64,000 nt of DNA from an uncultured SAR86 cluster bacterium. GTDB taxonomy: Bacteria; Pseudomonadota; Gammaproteobacteria; Magnimaribacterales; D2472. The stretch is taken from assembly GCA_902591665.1 (NCBI GenBank), contig CACJBO010000005.1, forward strand, positions 1 to 64,000. The letters are read 5' to 3'. This document shows, piece after piece, positions 1-7,525 of the stretch (position 1 is the stretch's first letter; every line of letters starts with the position of its first letter). A model generated the notes under the pieces. It made no database searches, was not told the origin of the DNA, and was given only the letters and a program-made list of their open reading frames with translations. The position numbers and the translations under genes are program-made.

Positions 1-974
1 AGGTTCTAGATGGTGGAAAGCTCGGATCAAAAAGACATGTGAATTTACCAGGTGTCAGGGTCAACCTCCCATCATTAACATCTAAAGATCTTGATGATAT
101 TGCCTTTGGGATAAAAAACAAAGTTGATTTCATTGCTTTATCTTTTGTAAGAAATACCGAAGACTTAGAAAAGCTTCAAGAAATACTTGATAAGAAAAAA
201 TCAAAAGCAAAAATTATAGCCAAGATTGAGAATCAAGAAGGTTTGGATAATATTCATGATATAAGCAGAGCTTCATGGGGTGTTATGGTGGCCAGAGGCG
301 ACTTAGGTATTGAAACTAGTTTAGTTGATTTGCCCAATATACAAAGAAGGATAATGTATGCTTGTGCTAAATGGGGCAGAAGATCAATTGTTGCTACCCA
401 TTTGCTTGAATCAATGATTGAAAATCCAACCCCAACCAGGGCTGAAGTTACAGATATTGCCAACGCTATATATGAGGGCGCAGATGCAATAATGCTTTCT
501 GGTGAGACAAGTATTGGAAAATATCCATTTGAATGTGTTAGTTTTCTTAAATCCATTGCAGAAAAAACTGAAAAATTTAGAACCTTAGGTTATGAAAGTA
601 ACTTTATGCCGAACTCAGATTGGCAGTATATTGGAGTAGCGGCAAAAAATTTAGCTGAATCAATAGGAGCTGATGGAATTATTGCAATTACCAGAACAGG
701 CAAGACGGCCAATTATATATCTAATTCAAAACCTCATGGAATACCAATTTTTACATTTACAGGAAATAAGAAGACATTGAATCAACTTTCTTTAGTGGGC
801 TCTACTATTCCATTCTATCTATCTAATTTATCAAATCATGATAAAACATTGATAAATGTTTCTAAGATTCTTAGAAAGTATTACGGTAACAGTAAAGAGA
901 ATTTAAAATTTATAATGGTTTCAAGTATTTTTTCTGAGGAACATTCTGAAGCTATACAAATAATCAATCTCTAA
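1..974 (+). CDS. pyk: Pyruvate kinase, 5' end missing
   Basis: Converts phosphoenolpyruvate and ADP to pyruvate and ATP in the cytoplasm, the last step of glycolysis. The gene runs in from before the window: the reading frame is open from base 3 and already shows the GGKLGSKRHVNLPG segment typical of the family, so the GTG at 39 is not the start. Visible signatures are KIENQEGLDN, VMVARGDLGIE (metal/substrate site), PTPTRAEVTDIANAI and MLSGETSIGKYP; the C-terminal allosteric domain is complete to the stop. The next gene, a 6-phosphogluconolactonase, lies 62 bases on in the same direction, so the two may be cotranscribed. In related bacteria pyk is often a HexR target, which fits hexR 6 kb downstream, but its promoter is outside the window. 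Confidence 0.95.
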   Translation, partial: VLDGGKLGSKRHVNLPGVRVNLPSLTSKDLDDIAFGIKNKVDFIALSFVRNTEDLEKLQEILDKKKSKAKIIAKIENQEGLDNIHDISRASWGVMVARGDLGIETSLVDLPNIQRRIMYACAKWGRRSIVATHLLESMIENPTPTRAEVTDIANAIYEGADAIMLSGETSIGKYPFECVSFLKSIAEKTEKFRTLGYESNFMPNSDWQYIGVAAKNLAESIGADGIIAITRTGKTANYISNSKPHGIPIFTFTGNKKTLNQLSLVGSTIPFYLSNLSNHDKTLINVSKILRKYYGNSKENLKFIMVSSIFSEEHSEAIQIINL

Positions 975-1036
975 AATGTTTGATACTTTTATTGATGGCG
1001 TCATTAACTCGTTTAATTTAAATTATTAATATAGTC

Positions 1037-1657
1037 ATGGAAAATATATCTCAAACTATTTTTAATGAATTAGAAAAAGATCTTTGTGAAAATGTTCAGT
1101 CTACATTTATCGTCAGTGGTGGTTCTAGCCCAGTTCAAATATTCAAAGACCTATCAGGCATGGAAGCTAAATGGTCTGACATAAATATATCACTCGTGGA
1201 TGACAGGGTTGTAGATATAAATCATGACGATTCAAATGAAAAATTAGTGAATGATTTATTAATTAAAGATAAGGCAAAAGATGCTAATTTCATATCAATA
1301 TGCAACAAATCTAAAGAATTGATAAATTTAAAAAGACCTTTTAGTGTTATGCTCTTGGGAATGGGAGAGGATGGGCACTTCGCATCCTTATTTCCAAAAC
1401 TAATTGAAACTAATCCAGATTACTTTGATCTAGAATCAGATGCAGAAATTTTTTTTACTGAACCTATGGGTAATCCATGTCATAAAAGAGTAAGCATGAA
1501 TCTTTCAATGATCCTTGAATCAAAAAATATTTTCTTACTTGTGTCTTGCAAAAAAAAATTAGAAGTTTTAAATCAAGCAAGATCTGATAAATCATTGCCA
1601 CTGTATTATCTTTTAAATCAAAACAAGGTTGATATAAAAATTATCAAAGATTTCTAG
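1037..1657 (+). CDS. pgl: 6-phosphogluconolactonase
   Basis: Hydrolyses 6-phosphogluconolactone to 6-phosphogluconate, linking Zwf to Edd in the Entner-Doudoroff route; both partner genes lie downstream in this window. The 206-residue protein has the NagB/RpiA-like fold signatures: VSGGSSP (26-32), DDR (55-57) and LGMGEDGHFASLFP (107-120), where the GEDGH is the catalytic region. Slightly shorter than the usual 220-240 residues. The start at ATG 1037 gives the normal N terminus; there is no clear Shine-Dalgarno sequence. A weak hairpin plus T-run follows the stop. Its separation from the zwf-edd-eda cluster is unusual, since pgl often sits between zwf and edd. Confidence 0.9.
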   Translation: MENISQTIFNELEKDLCENVQSTFIVSGGSSPVQIFKDLSGMEAKWSDINISLVDDRVVDINHDDSNEKLVNDLLIKDKAKDANFISICNKSKELINLKRPFSVMLLGMGEDGHFASLFPKLIETNPDYFDLESDAEIFFTEPMGNPCHKRVSMNLSMILESKNIFLLVSCKKKLEVLNQARSDKSLPLYYLLNQNKVDIKIIKDF

Positions 1658-1681
1658 CTTTATAAAAAAAGCATTTTTTTT
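1657..1681 (+). terminator. Weak Rho-independent terminator after pgl
   Basis: GCTTT (1657-1661) can pair with AAAGC (1668-1672), followed by an A and a run of eight T. The stem has only five pairs, so efficiency is uncertain, but the position directly at the pgl stop codon supports it. Confidence 0.5.
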
Positions 1682-1876
1682 ATTAAGTAAATTTCATACG
1701 TTTTAGCACGTTAAAACATGTTTTTTTGATACATATAGTATATAAAATGTTAATAATTTACATTTTTATATATTTTTTATAAAAAACTTGCATTAATTTA
1801 CATATGGTGTATTTTTGTTTTCAATACATTTGGAACCACTAAATGTATACAACATTAATATATATGGGGGAAACAT
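1682..1876 (+). promoter_or_regulatory. 5' regulatory region of the TonB-dependent receptor
   Basis: This is the longest leader region on the left side. It contains three dyads: GTTTTA/TAAAAC separated by six bases at 1700-1717 (core GCACGT, operator-like); TGTTAATAATTTACA at 1748-1762, which resembles the HexR palindrome found at 7431-7445; and ATACATTT/AAATGTAT at 1824-1831 and 1841-1848, an eight-pair stem with a nine-base loop close to the start and so possibly an RNA hairpin. The sequence GGGGGAAAC just before ATG 1877 is a good ribosome binding site. Which protein binds here is inference only. Confidence 0.5.
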
Positions 1877-4777
1877 ATGTACACTAATAAAATAGGCTCA
1901 AGGAGAGATGTAGTCCTATCTGGATTAGCTCTTTCTTTAGCTTCTGTCCCTGCAATAGCTCAATCAACTGACGATGAGTCTGTCGAAGAAGTTGTTGTTC
2001 TGGGTTCTTATGCGCAAAGTTTAAAGTCTGCGCTAGATAGAAAAAGAAATGCTGATGGTGTCGTTGACGCTATTACAGCAGAAGATATTGGTAAATATCC
2101 TGATACTAACTTAGCTGAATCTTTAGCAAGAATATCTGGTGTATCTATCGATAGATTCAATGGAGAGGGTTCTCGAGTCACTGTTCGTGGTTTAGGGCCA
2201 GAATATAACCTTGTTACTTTAAATGGAAGAAGTATGCCAACAGTTGGCGGTAGATCTTTTGATTTTGCTGATATTTCTCCTTTTGGAATTGCTGCTGTTG
2301 AAGTTTATAAAACAGGTAATGCTGCAATCCCAACAGGTGGTATTGGTTCTACTGTTAATATGGTAACTACAAGACCGCTTGATGCTCCTGGTTTTGTTGG
2401 TGTTCTTGATGCTTCACTTGTAGATGCTTATAGCGTCATGGGTGATGATACTACACCTCAAATTATGGGTATTTATAGTAATACTTTTGCTGATGATACT
2501 ATCGGTGTATCTATATCTGCTTCTTCTCAAGAAAGACATAATAGAGAAGAGAAAGCTAGGGTTAACACTTGGTTGCCAAACTTCAATACTGGTGGAATTG
2601 ATCCAGCAGTTTGGACAAATAATAGCACTAAGTCTACAACATGGTATCCACAGGATGCTGACTATCAGTGGTTAGATAACCAAACAGAGAGAACTAATGC
2701 TCAGGTTACTATCCAATGGCAAGCTAGCGATGATGTTAGAGCAACAGTTGACTACACACACTCAAAAAGAGACTTTTTTGCAGATAGAAGATCTATCGGT
2801 ATATGGTTTGTTGGTGGTGGAAATGTTGTAAATGCTGTCACTAATGAAAATGGTACTTTTACAACTGTAACAGAATCTGGTGGTGACTATGCTAGTAACA
2901 TGTCTAGAGGTGGTTTAATTAACACTAATGATTCTTTAGGGTTTAATCTAGAGTGGAATGCTTCTGATAATCTAACTGTAACTTTTGATGCACATGACTC
3001 AACAGCTGAAGGAAAAGGTGCTCCAGAAGTAGGAAGTGATACATTCTTAATTACTGGTAACACTTGTTTTGGTGGTACAGCATGTATTGGAACAAAAACT
3101 GCTACATACCCTAGTTCAGGAGTTCATGTTTTTAACTTTAACGTGGCTGGTAAAGATGAATTCGAAGCTAGTGATATTGGTACATTATTTGGTGCCTCAT
3201 CAGATTACTATAGTGAAAATGATATGAGTCAAATGCACCTATCAGCTCTATGGGAAAATGCGGATGAAGATAGTGCTCTTAGATCAATTAAGTTTGGTTA
3301 TGCAACAGCAGAGCAAGATTGGTTAAATCAGAATAGATACTCCGGTCAGCTTCCAGCTGGTTGGTGGCTTACTTCAGCAGAATTTGCACCTGATGATATG
3401 TGGAGTAGAGAAAACGTTGGAAGTATTCTTAGTGATGCTTCTAATAGTGGACAAGGTCCATCATATTACTTTGGAACAACATGGGGCCAATTAATTGGTT
3501 TCTATGAAGGTTTTTATAATACTGGTGAGTGGATTGATTGCTGTAATGCAAGTTCATGGGGATCAGATTATAGAAATGCTGATGGTTCAGGTAATATTAA
3601 TGCAGGTCCAATTGACTCTGATGCAAGAGTAAAAGAAGAAACAAATTCATATTATGTTCAGTTTAATTTTGAAACTGAATTTAATGGAATGCCTGTTGAT
3701 ATTGTTACTGGACTTAGATACGAATCTACTGATGTAACATCTTCTGGTTTAGAAACTCCAGTAACAAATATTGCTTGGGTTGGCGGAAATGAATTTAGTT
3801 ATGTAGAAGGTGAAAAAGGTTTCACTGAGGGAACTGGTTCAAATAAATTCTTCTTACCAAGCTTTGATTCTAAAATTGGCATATCTGATAATGAAGTCGT
3901 TAGATTTTCATACAGCAGAAGCATTTCAAGACCTGGTATTGGAAACCTAAGATCTACTACAGATTTTGTTGGCAATCCTCAGGTTAACCAAAGAAATGCT
4001 GTTGTTGGTAACCCAGGTTTAATGCCATATGTAGCTGATAATTTAGATTTAACATATGAAAATTATTATGCTGATGGAAGTTACTTTGCTATTGGGTATT
4101 GGAGAAAAATTGTTGACAATTTCCTTCAAACAAGAATTACACAAGAAAGTGTAAATGGTATTCGTGATATATATGTTGGACAAGCTGCTGAAGCTTGTAG
4201 AGCTGCAGGTGAAAATACTGATTTAAAAGTATACAACTGTCTTTCAGGTGGAGTTAGTGGTGTAGACCTTCTTCCTGATGGAGATGATCCTTTAGCTATC
4301 TTTAATATATCAAGAACTGTTAATGAAGAATCTGGATTACTTTACGGTTTTGAATTTGCTGGACAACATCTCTTTGGAGATGGTTTTGGTGTTACAGCAA
4401 ACTACACAACTGTTAACGGTGATTTAGAGGCTGACAGAGAAGCTTTAGATTATCAGTTTGCATTAACTGGTATGAATGACTCTGCAAACCTTTCAGGTTT
4501 TTATGAAACTGATAAATATTCAGTCAGACTTTCATGGAACTGGAGAGACGAATTCTTAGGTGGATTCGATCAGCATTCTTCACCTGTTTATACTGAAGAG
4601 TATGAGCAGTGGGATCTTAATGCTTCATATAATGTTAATGACAACTTTGAAGTATATGCCCAAGGCCTTAACCTAACTGGTGAAACAATTAGAACTTATA
4701 TTAGATATAAAGAACAATTATCATCACTAGGACAGTATGGAACTACATACATAGTAGGTGCTAGGTATAAATTTTAA
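1877..4777 (+). CDS. TonB-dependent outer-membrane receptor
   Basis: Outer-membrane beta-barrel that imports a ligand using TonB/ExbBD energy. The 966-residue protein has a signal peptide (about 1-28, ending AIA before Q29), a TonB-box-like EEVVVLGS (37-44), a plug domain with LARISGVSIDR and VRGLGPEYNLVTLNGR (about 83-118), then a long barrel ending in aromatic F, as normal for BamA substrates. The N-terminal style matches the Xanthomonas/Caulobacter/Alteromonas type of receptor often linked to carbohydrate uptake. A GGGGGAAAC ribosome site precedes the start. Neighbours SapC and cupin-8 commonly travel with such receptors. Given the beta-glucan genes downstream, a laminarin oligosaccharide ligand is plausible, but the sequence does not show the substrate. 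Confidence 0.93.
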   Translation: MYTNKIGSRRDVVLSGLALSLASVPAIAQSTDDESVEEVVVLGSYAQSLKSALDRKRNADGVVDAITAEDIGKYPDTNLAESLARISGVSIDRFNGEGSRVTVRGLGPEYNLVTLNGRSMPTVGGRSFDFADISPFGIAAVEVYKTGNAAIPTGGIGSTVNMVTTRPLDAPGFVGVLDASLVDAYSVMGDDTTPQIMGIYSNTFADDTIGVSISASSQERHNREEKARVNTWLPNFNTGGIDPAVWTNNSTKSTTWYPQDADYQWLDNQTERTNAQVTIQWQASDDVRATVDYTHSKRDFFADRRSIGIWFVGGGNVVNAVTNENGTFTTVTESGGDYASNMSRGGLINTNDSLGFNLEWNASDNLTVTFDAHDSTAEGKGAPEVGSDTFLITGNTCFGGTACIGTKTATYPSSGVHVFNFNVAGKDEFEASDIGTLFGASSDYYSENDMSQMHLSALWENADEDSALRSIKFGYATAEQDWLNQNRYSGQLPAGWWLTSAEFAPDDMWSRENVGSILSDASNSGQGPSYYFGTTWGQLIGFYEGFYNTGEWIDCCNASSWGSDYRNADGSGNINAGPIDSDARVKEETNSYYVQFNFETEFNGMPVDIVTGLRYESTDVTSSGLETPVTNIAWVGGNEFSYVEGEKGFTEGTGSNKFFLPSFDSKIGISDNEVVRFSYSRSISRPGIGNLRSTTDFVGNPQVNQRNAVVGNPGLMPYVADNLDLTYENYYADGSYFAIGYWRKIVDNFLQTRITQESVNGIRDIYVGQAAEACRAAGENTDLKVYNCLSGGVSGVDLLPDGDDPLAIFNISRTVNEESGLLYGFEFAGQHLFGDGFGVTANYTTVNGDLEADREALDYQFALTGMNDSANLSGFYETDKYSVRLSWNWRDEFLGGFDQHSSPVYTEEYEQWDLNASYNVNDNFEVYAQGLNLTGETIRTYIRYKEQLSSLGQYGTTYIVGARYKF

Positions 4778-4807
4778 TTAGAGTCTCCCCACTTTAATTA
4801 AATTTTT

Positions 4808-4843
4808 AAGGCTGCTTTTATTAATTAAAAGCAGCCTTTTTTT
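4808..4843 (+). terminator. Strong Rho-independent terminator after the receptor
   Basis: A perfect 12-pair stem, AAGGCTGCTTTT (4808-4819) with AAAAGCAGCCTT (4827-4838), seven-base loop, then a T-run to 4843. It separates the receptor from the SapC-like gene. Confidence 0.93.
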
Positions 4844-4844
4844 G

Positions 4845-4850
4845 TATAAT
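4845..4850 (+). promoter_or_regulatory. -10 box for a probably leaderless sapC transcript
   Basis: A consensus TATAAT directly after the terminator, with only five bases before ATG 4856. Transcription starting about six or seven bases after the box would begin at or next to the start codon. No convincing -35 is visible; the spacer would overlap the terminator stem. Confidence 0.55.
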
Positions 4851-4855
4851 AGGTT

Positions 4856-5572
4856 ATGAAATTAGAAGCATTGAACAATAAACAGCATGCAAAATTAAGA
4901 GTAAATTCTGTTTATAAAATTGATAGTGGTTTTGATTATAATTTTTGTCCAGTATATCCGCTCGAGTACACTTCCTTGCAATCAGACTATCCAATTTTTT
5001 TTACTAAAGATAAAGATAATGATACTTGGCAAACGATAGCTCTTCTTGGTTTTAAAGAAAATGAAAATTTATTTTTAGGCAAAGGAGTTTGGATCTCAAG
5101 ATATGTTCCTTTAAGCATTCAAAGACTACCTTTTTACATTGGTTCTCAAAAAGAAGTTGTGAATGGTATACCGAGTGAAAATAAAATCTTGCATATTGAT
5201 TTAGATCATCCTGGAATAAATGAATCTGAAGGCAATGAAATATTCCTTGAGCATGGAGGAAATTCTGAGTATTTAAATTATATCAATAACATTCTTTCAA
5301 CAATTCATAAAGAAGCAAATGCTGTAGACATTTTTTGCAAAGAAATCTCAAGTCTTGATTTACTAAAGCTTGCTGACATAAAAATAGATTTTAATGAAAA
5401 TGAATCTCATGAGCTAAAAGGTCTATATGTTATTGATGAAGAAAAGCTTAAAAATCTAGACAAAGAAAACTTATACAAACTGCATACTCATCAATACTTA
5501 CAACATATTTATATGATTGGAGCCTCAATTGGAAATGTTAATAAATTAATATCTCTTAAAAGAAGTAAATAA
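4856..5572 (+). CDS. SapC-like protein
   Basis: A 238-residue protein of the SapC-like family (named after a Campylobacter S-layer cluster gene). The recognisable core is the N-terminal half, with VYPLEYTSLQSDYPIFFTKD and a GVWISRYVPLSIQRLPFYIG segment typical of the family. No signal peptide or membrane segment is seen. The biochemical function is not known. It is four bases upstream of a cupin-8 gene and after a TonB-dependent receptor, an arrangement common in marine gammaproteobacteria and Caulobacter-like bacteria, where a flavin-dependent halogenase is often nearby; none is seen here. A TatA-like box lies five bases before the ATG, so the message may be leaderless. Confidence 0.8.
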   Translation: MKLEALNNKQHAKLRVNSVYKIDSGFDYNFCPVYPLEYTSLQSDYPIFFTKDKDNDTWQTIALLGFKENENLFLGKGVWISRYVPLSIQRLPFYIGSQKEVVNGIPSENKILHIDLDHPGINESEGNEIFLEHGGNSEYLNYINNILSTIHKEANAVDIFCKEISSLDLLKLADIKIDFNENESHELKGLYVIDEEKLKNLDKENLYKLHTHQYLQHIYMIGASIGNVNKLISLKRSK

Positions 5573-5576
5573 CCTA

Positions 5577-6575
5577 ATGGAATATAAAAATTTAAATGAA
5601 ATAAATGCTAGTGATTTTTCTCTCGACATTCTTCAATCAGAAAATCCAGTTGTTATTAGAGGGATAGTATCTGATTGGCCAATCGTAAAGAAATCTACTG
5701 ATACAATCGAAAAGATTTCTGAATATCTTTTATATTTTTATGAAAGTGACAGAATTATTGCCTTTGCCAGCAAACCAGAAAAGGGTAACAAGTTTACATA
5801 CGGCAATAATCAAAATCAAATGAGTTTTGAACAACTAGAAAGCACACTAGATTTAGTTTTAGAAACAATATCGGAATCTCAAAAAATAAATAATCCTGGG
5901 ACTATATACATGGGTTCAACAACTTTGGACTATGTATTGCCAGGATTTGATCAAGATAATAATTTTTTTATAGGAGACGTAAATCCACTTAAAAGTATTT
6001 GGGTTGGTAATAAAACTATTGTTCCTCCTCATTTTGATGTGCCAGATAATATTGCTTTTGTATGTTCAGGAAAAAGAAAATTTACACTTTTTCCTCCATC
6101 ACAACTCAAAAATATGTATATAGGACCTTTAGAACTCACTCCAGCAGGACAGCCTATTAGTCTTGTAGATATTGAAAACCCTGACTATGAAAAATATCCA
6201 AAATTTAAAGAAGCCGAGTCTCATGGAATGAAGGCTATTCTTGAGCCTGGAGATGGTATTTTTATTCCAAGTTTATGGTGGCATCAAGTAGAAAGTTTTG
6301 GTGATTTAAATATTCTTGTTAATTATTGGTGGAGAGATATACCAAGTTACATGGGTAACCCAATGGATGCACTAATGCATTCTATTATTTCATTGAGAGA
6401 CTTGCCTGAACATCAAAAACAAAATTGGATAAATATGTTTAATCACTATGTCTTTAATTTTGATAATAAAAATTTTGATCATATACCTGGTGAACTAAAT
6501 GGTTCACATAAGGAAATAAATGATGATTTAGCAAAAGAGTTAAGAACACTGTTACTTAAAAACTTAAATAGATAA
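5577..6575 (+). CDS. Cupin-8 / JmjC-like dioxygenase-type protein
   Basis: A 332-residue cupin-like protein related to the JmjC Fe(II)/2-oxoglutarate oxygenases. It opens with NPVVIRGIVSDWP (23-35), typical for the family, has the HxD metal pair in PPHFDVPDN (H152, D154) and a distal histidine in LWWHQVESF (H236), so all three expected iron ligands are present. A lysine-rich KRKFTLFPPSQ segment lies between them. Probably a cytoplasmic hydroxylase; the target is unknown. It is coupled to the SapC-like gene by a four-base gap and ends five bases from the convergent hexR gene. Work on other receptor-linked members gives no settled substrate. Confidence 0.85.
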   Translation: MEYKNLNEINASDFSLDILQSENPVVIRGIVSDWPIVKKSTDTIEKISEYLLYFYESDRIIAFASKPEKGNKFTYGNNQNQMSFEQLESTLDLVLETISESQKINNPGTIYMGSTTLDYVLPGFDQDNNFFIGDVNPLKSIWVGNKTIVPPHFDVPDNIAFVCSGKRKFTLFPPSQLKNMYIGPLELTPAGQPISLVDIENPDYEKYPKFKEAESHGMKAILEPGDGIFIPSLWWHQVESFGDLNILVNYWWRDIPSYMGNPMDALMHSIISLRDLPEHQKQNWINMFNHYVFNFDNKNFDHIPGELNGSHKEINDDLAKELRTLLLKNLNR

Positions 6576-6580
6576 TTAAA

Positions 6581-7411
6581 TTAAACTCTAGTTTTTTCGA
6601 TATTTTTAATAACTTCATCCTTTCTGCTATCAAAAACTTTACCAAACCTTGCCTGAACAGTAGCTGATAGAATATCAATAATAGCCAAATGAGCCAATCT
6701 TGACGTCATAGGTATGTGAAGGTTATTTTCTAGGTGAGTATGAATATGGAGTACCACATTAGAAAGTCTAGCAAGAGGGGAGTCTTCAGAAGTTAGTGCT
6801 ATAGTTTTTACACCATTTTTCTTCGCTATTTTGGCAGTCTCAACAATTTCAGTAGTTCTTCCTGTGAAAGAAATAAGCACTAATACGTCTCCTTCTTTCA
6901 TCATTGAGACTATCATTCTTTGATTAATATAGTCAGTATGAGCAACCACAGGTACACCGAATCTAAAAAATTTATGCTGAGCATCTAATGCAACAGGCCC
7001 AGATCCACCCAATCCAAAGAAGGTAATACTTTTTGCATTTGCTAATAAATCAGTAGCTTTATCTATTGATTCAGCATTTAAGTTTTGACCAACATTAACT
7101 ATCGTAGATTGAATATCTGTCATAACTCTTTTTACTACTTCTGGAGTATCCTTATCCACATTAAATCTATCAAGAAGTTCATTTGTATTAGTAATTTCTT
7201 GAGCTATTTGTATTTTGAAAGCAGGGTAACCATCAAAACCCAATTTCTTACAAAACCTGTTAACAGTAGGTAAACTTACGCCAGCCTCTTCAGCAAGTGA
7301 TGTAATTGATTGATTAATTACTTTAGTTGGATTATTTAAAACTGATAAGGCTATCCATTTTTCAGATTTACTTAACTTAACTTCTCCATTTACTAATGTG
7401 TCTAGAATCAT
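6581..7411 (-). CDS. hexR: HexR-type RpiR-family transcriptional regulator
   Basis: Regulator of central sugar catabolism. HexR proteins bind a TGTAAT-type palindrome and release it on binding 2-keto-3-deoxy-6-phosphogluconate. The N-terminal HTH shows SLAEEAGVSLPTVNRFCKKL and the C-terminal SIS sugar-phosphate domain shows FFGLGGSGPVALDAQHKFFR and VLISFTGRT, closely matching known HexR. A longer open frame reaches 7507, but the ATG at 7411 gives the family-typical N terminus (MILDTLVNGEVKLSKSEK); the extra 32 residues are AT-rich and unlike the family. A TATAAT seven bases upstream suggests a leaderless message, and a palindrome at 7430-7446 covers the spacer, predicting autorepression. It is divergent to aceE. 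Confidence 0.92.
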   Translation of the reverse strand: MILDTLVNGEVKLSKSEKWIALSVLNNPTKVINQSITSLAEEAGVSLPTVNRFCKKLGFDGYPAFKIQIAQEITNTNELLDRFNVDKDTPEVVKRVMTDIQSTIVNVGQNLNAESIDKATDLLANAKSITFFGLGGSGPVALDAQHKFFRFGVPVVAHTDYINQRMIVSMMKEGDVLVLISFTGRTTEIVETAKIAKKNGVKTIALTSEDSPLARLSNVVLHIHTHLENNLHIPMTSRLAHLAIIDILSATVQARFGKVFDSRKDEVIKNIEKTRV

Positions 7412-7418
7412 TCTGATA

Positions 7419-7424
7419 ATTATA
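7419..7424 (-). promoter_or_regulatory. -10 box of hexR
   Basis: TATAAT on the minus strand, seven bases before the chosen ATG at 7411. It supports the shorter HexR start and predicts transcription beginning at or next to the A of ATG. The HexR palindrome begins six bases upstream of the box. Confidence 0.55.
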
Positions 7425-7429
7425 TAGAT

Positions 7430-7446
7430 TTGTAATTTATTTACAA
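7430..7446. promoter_or_regulatory. HexR operator between hexR and aceE
   Basis: TTGTAATTTATTTACAA is an inverted repeat with TTGTAA and TTACAA arms and a five-base centre. Its 15-base core TGTAATTTATTTACA matches the HexR consensus type described for gammaproteobacteria (TGTAATTAAATTACA) at nearly every position. It overlaps the -35/spacer area of the hexR promoter and lies about 80 bases upstream of aceE, so it can serve both genes. Confidence 0.8.
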
Positions 7447-7525
7447 TATTTAAGATAAATGCACGATATTGTATATTTTTAACATAATCTATCGTAAAAT
7501 TATGCATACATTTTAAAGTATATAT

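Noticed and set aside
1786..1804. Second HexR-like site (TTGCATTAATTTACA) before the receptor
   Set aside because: Only one arm resembles the motif; the dyad fails at several inner positions.
2424..2675. Open frame inside the TonB receptor on the same strand
   Set aside because: It is a shifted-frame shadow of the receptor; the receptor frame has family motifs throughout and this one has none.
7412..7507. Extended N terminus of HexR to the ATG at 7507
   Set aside because: The extra 32 residues are not found in the family, include the operator sequence, and the TATAAT before ATG 7411 marks a later start.
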